A DNA stretch of 64,000 nucleotides, from positions 1,240,001-1,304,000 of the forward strand of contig NZ_CP146091.1 of the NCBI RefSeq assembly GCF_037023145.1. The letters run 5' to 3'. The translations under genes and the position numbers were made by a program. The notes below the pieces were generated by a model that was not told where the DNA came from, did no database searches, and saw only the letters and a list, made by a program, of their open reading frames with translations. Position 1 is the stretch's first letter. The number at the start of each line of letters is the position of its first letter. The DNA is from Ralstonia sp. RRA (GTDB lineage Bacteria > Pseudomonadota > Gammaproteobacteria > Burkholderiales > Burkholderiaceae). This document shows positions 61,819-64,000 of the stretch, piece after piece.

Positions 61819-62633
61819 GCAACACTCGCGTCGAACAGGCCGTGTTGCTCTGCAATTTCGGCAGGAGCAAAAAGCCCGCAGCCTTGCCGTTCGGCATTTG
61901 AGATGCGCTCGCAGGCGATGTCGAAAAACTTCGGCTCAAGTTCAATGCCAATGAATTGTTTCCCGCGCCGCGCACACGCAACCCCAGTCGTTCCGCTGCC
62001 CATGAATGGGTCAAACAGAACGCCCGCACCAGTGGTCTCGATTACAGTTTCGGGAAGTGCGACTGGGAACGGAGCCGGATGCCCTGTTTCCTGCCGCTCC
62101 ATGCCAAGCCGCCACACATCTCCGCTTCCAGAAGCGGAATGGCTCTTCAGCGAAAACGACTGCTTTGCGAAAAGCATCACCCACTCTTGGCGCGTGCAGT
62201 AATGCCTAAGATTCACATCAATTCCAGTTCCGCGGTCCCAAATGATGATTTGTCGAAGAAGGGCCTCTCCGAAGTTAAAGGACAAGGGAACTCGTATCGT
62301 TCCATGCTCGACGCGTGGCCGATGATTGTAAAAGACGGCTTGCTTGGAGAGCCGCCACATTTCAGAAAGACATTTCCGCTGCCAGTCGTCATATTCGCCC
62401 TGAGGAAGCGCGTCCGAATGCAGGCCGTAACCATCCCGGAACCGTCCTCCTTTGTTGGCCGCCCCAGGCTTGTACATGCCTTTCCCGCCGCCGCCCGGGA
62501 TGAGTCCCATGTTGTAGGGCGGACTGGTGACCGTGACGTCGACGCACTCATCGCTCATCTCCGACATCACTTCCAGGCAATCACCGCAATACAAAGTTGC
62601 CGAGCCAATTTTCACTTTGGTTACGCTGCTCAT
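61815..62633 (-). CDS. DNA N-methyltransferase (beta class, TSPPY) carried by the transposon
   Basis: A 272-residue protein, MSSVTKVKIGSATLYCGDCL.... Catalytic motif IV is VTVTSPPYNMG and the SAM-binding motif I is DPFMGSGTTGVACARRGKQFIGIELE, in the beta order. S/TSPPY suggests N4-cytosine or N6-adenine as target; the sequence recognised is not known. ATG 62633 has GAGGG upstream. The stop overlaps the transposase ATG (ATGA), so the two are translated as a pair. No restriction enzyme is near it. It may protect transposon or phage DNA or control transposition. Confidence 0.86.
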   Translation of the reverse strand: MSSVTKVKIGSATLYCGDCLEVMSEMSDECVDVTVTSPPYNMGLIPGGGGKGMYKPGAANKGGRFRDGYGLHSDALPQGEYDDWQRKCLSEMWRLSKQAVFYNHRPRVEHGTIRVPLSFNFGEALLRQIIIWDRGTGIDVNLRHYCTRQEWVMLFAKQSFSLKSHSASGSGDVWRLGMERQETGHPAPFPVALPETVIETTGAGVLFDPFMGSGTTGVACARRGKQFIGIELEPKFFDIACERISNAERQGCGLFAPAEIAEQHGLFDASVA

Positions 62634-62712
62634 GAATCCCTCGTTCCACACGTTATTCCGAATTTTAATTATATTCGAGAATCATGAATTACACACGTTA
62701 TTCCGCAGAGCC

Positions 62713-62724
62713 ATATTTATACAG
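62713..62724. promoter_or_regulatory. right half of the split LexA box, with target-site duplication
   Basis: ATATTTAT (8-bp duplication) plus ACAG. It directly precedes the ATG of the small Cys-rich gene at 62726. The original box would have covered the promoters of both this gene and the SRAP gene. Confidence 0.8.
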
Positions 62725-62725
62725 T

Positions 62726-62947
62726 ATGAGCAAACCAATATGCCCAGGTCTCAGAGGAGATCTAGCGGCCAGCGACATCGTCTGGTTCTACCGTGAGCGC
62801 ACGTGCTGCACGTGCTCACATGCCATCTGCGAGCTTGAAGGACAAGGCGATGGGCTATTTTTGAACGTAGTGGCGGGGTGTGATCGGGGGTTGCGGAACA
62901 GCAGCTACCCGTGTGACTCATACGAGCGCGAACCTGGTGTCGACTGA
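62726..62947 (+). CDS. small Cys-rich phage protein, formerly next to a LexA box
   Basis: A 73-residue protein, MSKPICPGLRGDLAASDIVW..., with Cys residues in TCCTCSHAICELEG and further on (VAGCDRGL, YPCDSY). The longer frame from 62684 would include transposon sequence. It was divergent from the SRAP gene and presumably SOS-induced, with an ATG only 2 bp beyond the box. It is the last phage gene before attR. Confidence 0.65.
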   Translation: MSKPICPGLRGDLAASDIVWFYRERTCCTCSHAICELEGQGDGLFLNVVAGCDRGLRNSSYPCDSYEREPGVD

Positions 62948-63054
62948 AGGGGAAAGTTTTTGCGAAAACCGCGCTTTGGCGAATCGCAATGACCCAGCAG
63001 GCGATCTATGACCCAAGCATTGCGCTTGGCGGCCTGCAAAGCCTTATGAATACT

Positions 63055-63104
63055 TGGCGGAGAGAAGGGGATTCGAACCCCTGATAGGCTATTAACCTAT
63101 GCTC
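63055..63104 (-). other. attachment site between two prophage copies
   Basis: Second copy of the tRNA-Ser 3' fragment. To the left lies the right end of the first prophage; to the right a second integrase gene identical to the first. Thus this is a prophage-prophage junction rather than attR with the host tRNA. Confidence 0.85.
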
Positions 63105-63225
63105 CCCACTTTCAATTTTCTAAGTCAAATCAATCTGTTACGTCAGTTGTAATGGGTCATTGTTTTGCTTGCGCGACGCTCGTAAACCTCTGATTTCATT
63201 GATAGTGACACTTTCCAATGACCCA

Positions 63226-64000
63226 TCACTTCCGGGTCTTCAAGGGCGCAACGACCTCAGCCTTGCGCCGGTAGATCCGCTTCGTCGTCCGGCTGTCCGC
63301 ATGAGAGAGCAGGGCCTGCGCATGCTCAAGTGTTTCCGCATCGCTCGCGGCCTTCGCGCGGATGTCGTGCTCGTTGAACGGCTCCTTCACTTTGGTCTCG
63401 GTGAGCACACGCTCCATGAAGCCGCGCCACAGTGATTCCCATCCCCCAGCCCGGCCAGTTTCCTCATTGATGTAGCACTCGCCGTCACGGTTGCAGAATA
63501 GCCAGGGCGAGATATGCACCGGCCGCGCGGCCAATGCGGCGTTCACTGCTTCACGCAGCTCTGGCGTCCAGGTGTAGATAGTCCGCTTACCGGTCTTCTT
63601 GCGCGTCTTGTGGCGCTGGATGTGGATGCCGTCGTCTTTCAGGTCGGTCGTGACGTTGATGCGTAGGAGGTCGCCGCGGGCCATGCCGGTGATGCGTTTA
63701 AGTGCGATGTACGCCTGCGCGGCGCGCACGCTGCCTTTCTTCCGCTTGGAGGTGAGGGCCATGCACTCGTCCAGTTCCCAATCCTCTACATAGCGGTCGC
63801 GCGGTTGCTCGCCCTTGAATCGCACCTCGTTCTTGAACGGATGGCGGTCGATGTAGCCCCAGGAAACGGCCATCGTGAACGCGTGCGACAAGACCTCGAT
63901 TTCCTTCTTGCCAGCGGTGGGCGCTTTCACCTTGGCGCGAGTGCCGTCGGGCTTTCTAACTTCCTTCGTGCGCGTATCGACGTACTCGTAGACATGGCGC
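63226..64000 (-). CDS. int: integrase of the second prophage copy (5' part outside window)
   Basis: The C-terminal 257 codons of an integrase identical in translation to the one at 12480-13586, including R, H-x-x-R, H and Tyr nucleophile. Reading starts beyond the window. Its presence directly after the right end of the first prophage indicates a tandem integration or duplication, or an assembly join of a circular form. Confidence 0.9.
   Translation of the reverse strand, partial: RHVYEYVDTRTKEVRKPDGTRAKVKAPTAGKKEIEVLSHAFTMAVSWGYIDRHPFKNEVRFKGEQPRDRYVEDWELDECMALTSKRKKGSVRAAQAYIALKRITGMARGDLLRINVTTDLKDDGIHIQRHKTRKKTGKRTIYTWTPELREAVNAALAARPVHISPWLFCNRDGECYINEETGRAGGWESLWRGFMERVLTETKVKEPFNEHDIRAKAASDAETLEHAQALLSHADSRTTKRIYRRKAEVVAPLKTRK

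Larger units (their letters stand above)
60357..62712 (-). mobile_element. ISL3-like transposon with DNA methyltransferase passenger, 2,356 bp
   Basis: The ends are inverted repeats beginning GGCTCTGCGGAA (12 perfect bp; 18 of 21 over the longer alignment). The exact 8-bp sequence ATATTTAT flanks both ends (60349-60356 and 62713-62720), the duplication size of ISL3 elements. Inside are a methyltransferase and an ISL3-family transposase in one leftward operon. CACACGTTATTCCG occurs twice near the right end (62647 and 62692), possibly as transposase sites. Confidence 0.88.
12309..63054. mobile_element. complete myovirus-type prophage, 50,746 bp
   Basis: The element is bounded by identical tRNA-Ser 3' fragments and begins with a tyrosine integrase. 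It has a full set of phage modules: recombination, lysogeny switch, replication, terminase, P22-type capsid, contractile tail with sheath, baseplate, fibre and lysis genes. Leftward early genes, central switch and rightward replication and late genes follow a lambda-like plan. It contains an internal ISL3-like insertion (60357-62712) and eight single-base deletions in late genes, so this copy may be defective. Confidence 0.93.
63055..64000. repeat. right copy of the long direct repeat (start of a second prophage)
   Basis: Same sequence as 12309-13254, as far as the window goes. It covers the att site, the intergenic stretch and the 3' part of the integrase. Confidence 0.92.

Noticed and set aside
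12309..63054. Template repeat or reverse transcriptase of the DGR
   Set aside because: Looked for the VR ends and for RT motifs in all frames of the early region and elsewhere; none seen by eye. Absence is reported as a finding, not as proof.
12309..63054. Mu-like transposable phage
   Set aside because: Some tail genes are Mu-like, but the element has a tyrosine integrase and tRNA attachment sites and lacks MuA/MuB-type genes.

Overview
The window is GC-rich DNA from a betaproteobacterium, most likely Ralstonia or a close relative. This is inferred from gene content, codon usage and gene neighbourhoods, not from a database search. Host chromosome fills positions 1 to about 12308. It holds the end of a class I fumarase gene, an M50-type membrane protease, an EamA transporter, an acetyl-CoA synthetase followed by a long sodium/solute symporter (an acetate-use pair), a methyl-accepting chemotaxis protein with a sigma-28-like promoter, an S15/CocE-type lipoprotein hydrolase and one small conserved unknown.

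A complete myovirus-type prophage occupies 12309 to 63054 (50,746 bp). It is integrated at the 3' end of a tRNA-Ser gene, and its left edge falls exactly on the CCA end of the tRNA. The integrase end is repeated without visible difference from 63055 to the window end (at least 946 bp). A second prophage therefore appears to follow head to tail, and the intact tRNA-Ser should lie beyond the window.

Prophage layout. The leftward early operon (23.1 to 12.5 kb) runs from promoter PL through small unknowns, a coiled-coil protein, a RecT-type annealing protein, a YqaJ-type exonuclease, two genes ending in paired variable repeats, a truncated Avd-like gene, more unknowns, a DUF4224 protein and the integrase. 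The lysogeny switch (23.2 to 24.8 kb) has an S24/LexA-type repressor with an exported protein in the same operon, a YdaS/Cro-like gene, and two clusters of AGTAGC-N4-GCTACT operators overlapping PL and PR. The rightward early operon (24.8 to 32.8 kb) carries a replication initiator, a DnaB-type helicase, an HNH plus PD-(D/E)XK fusion nuclease, DUF1367 and Ref-like proteins and a probable late antiterminator. After two tRNA loci come terminase, a DUF4055 portal, scaffold, P22-type coat, a proteasome-like Ntn hydrolase, contractile sheath, tube, frameshifted tail chaperones, tape measure, baseplate, fibre, an O-acyltransferase moron, the lysis cassette (holin, GH19 endolysin, Rz/Rz1) and an SRAP gene.

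Three systems stand out. (1) A diversity-generating retroelement (DGR) with two variable repeats appears to be broken: its Avd gene is cut off by a homing-endonuclease-like gene, and no reverse transcriptase or template repeat is visible. (2) A 2,356 bp ISL3-like transposon carries its own DNA methyltransferase, translationally coupled to the transposase. It sits inside a LexA (SOS) box shared by the SRAP gene and a divergent small Cys-rich gene. (3) Three genes carry homing-endonuclease-type modules, one fused in frame to a phage nuclease.

Eight single-base deletions break seven genes, all between 47.4 and 61.2 kb. None was noticed in the first 47 kb. They are either assembly errors or real decay, and this is the main caution for the right half of the annotation.
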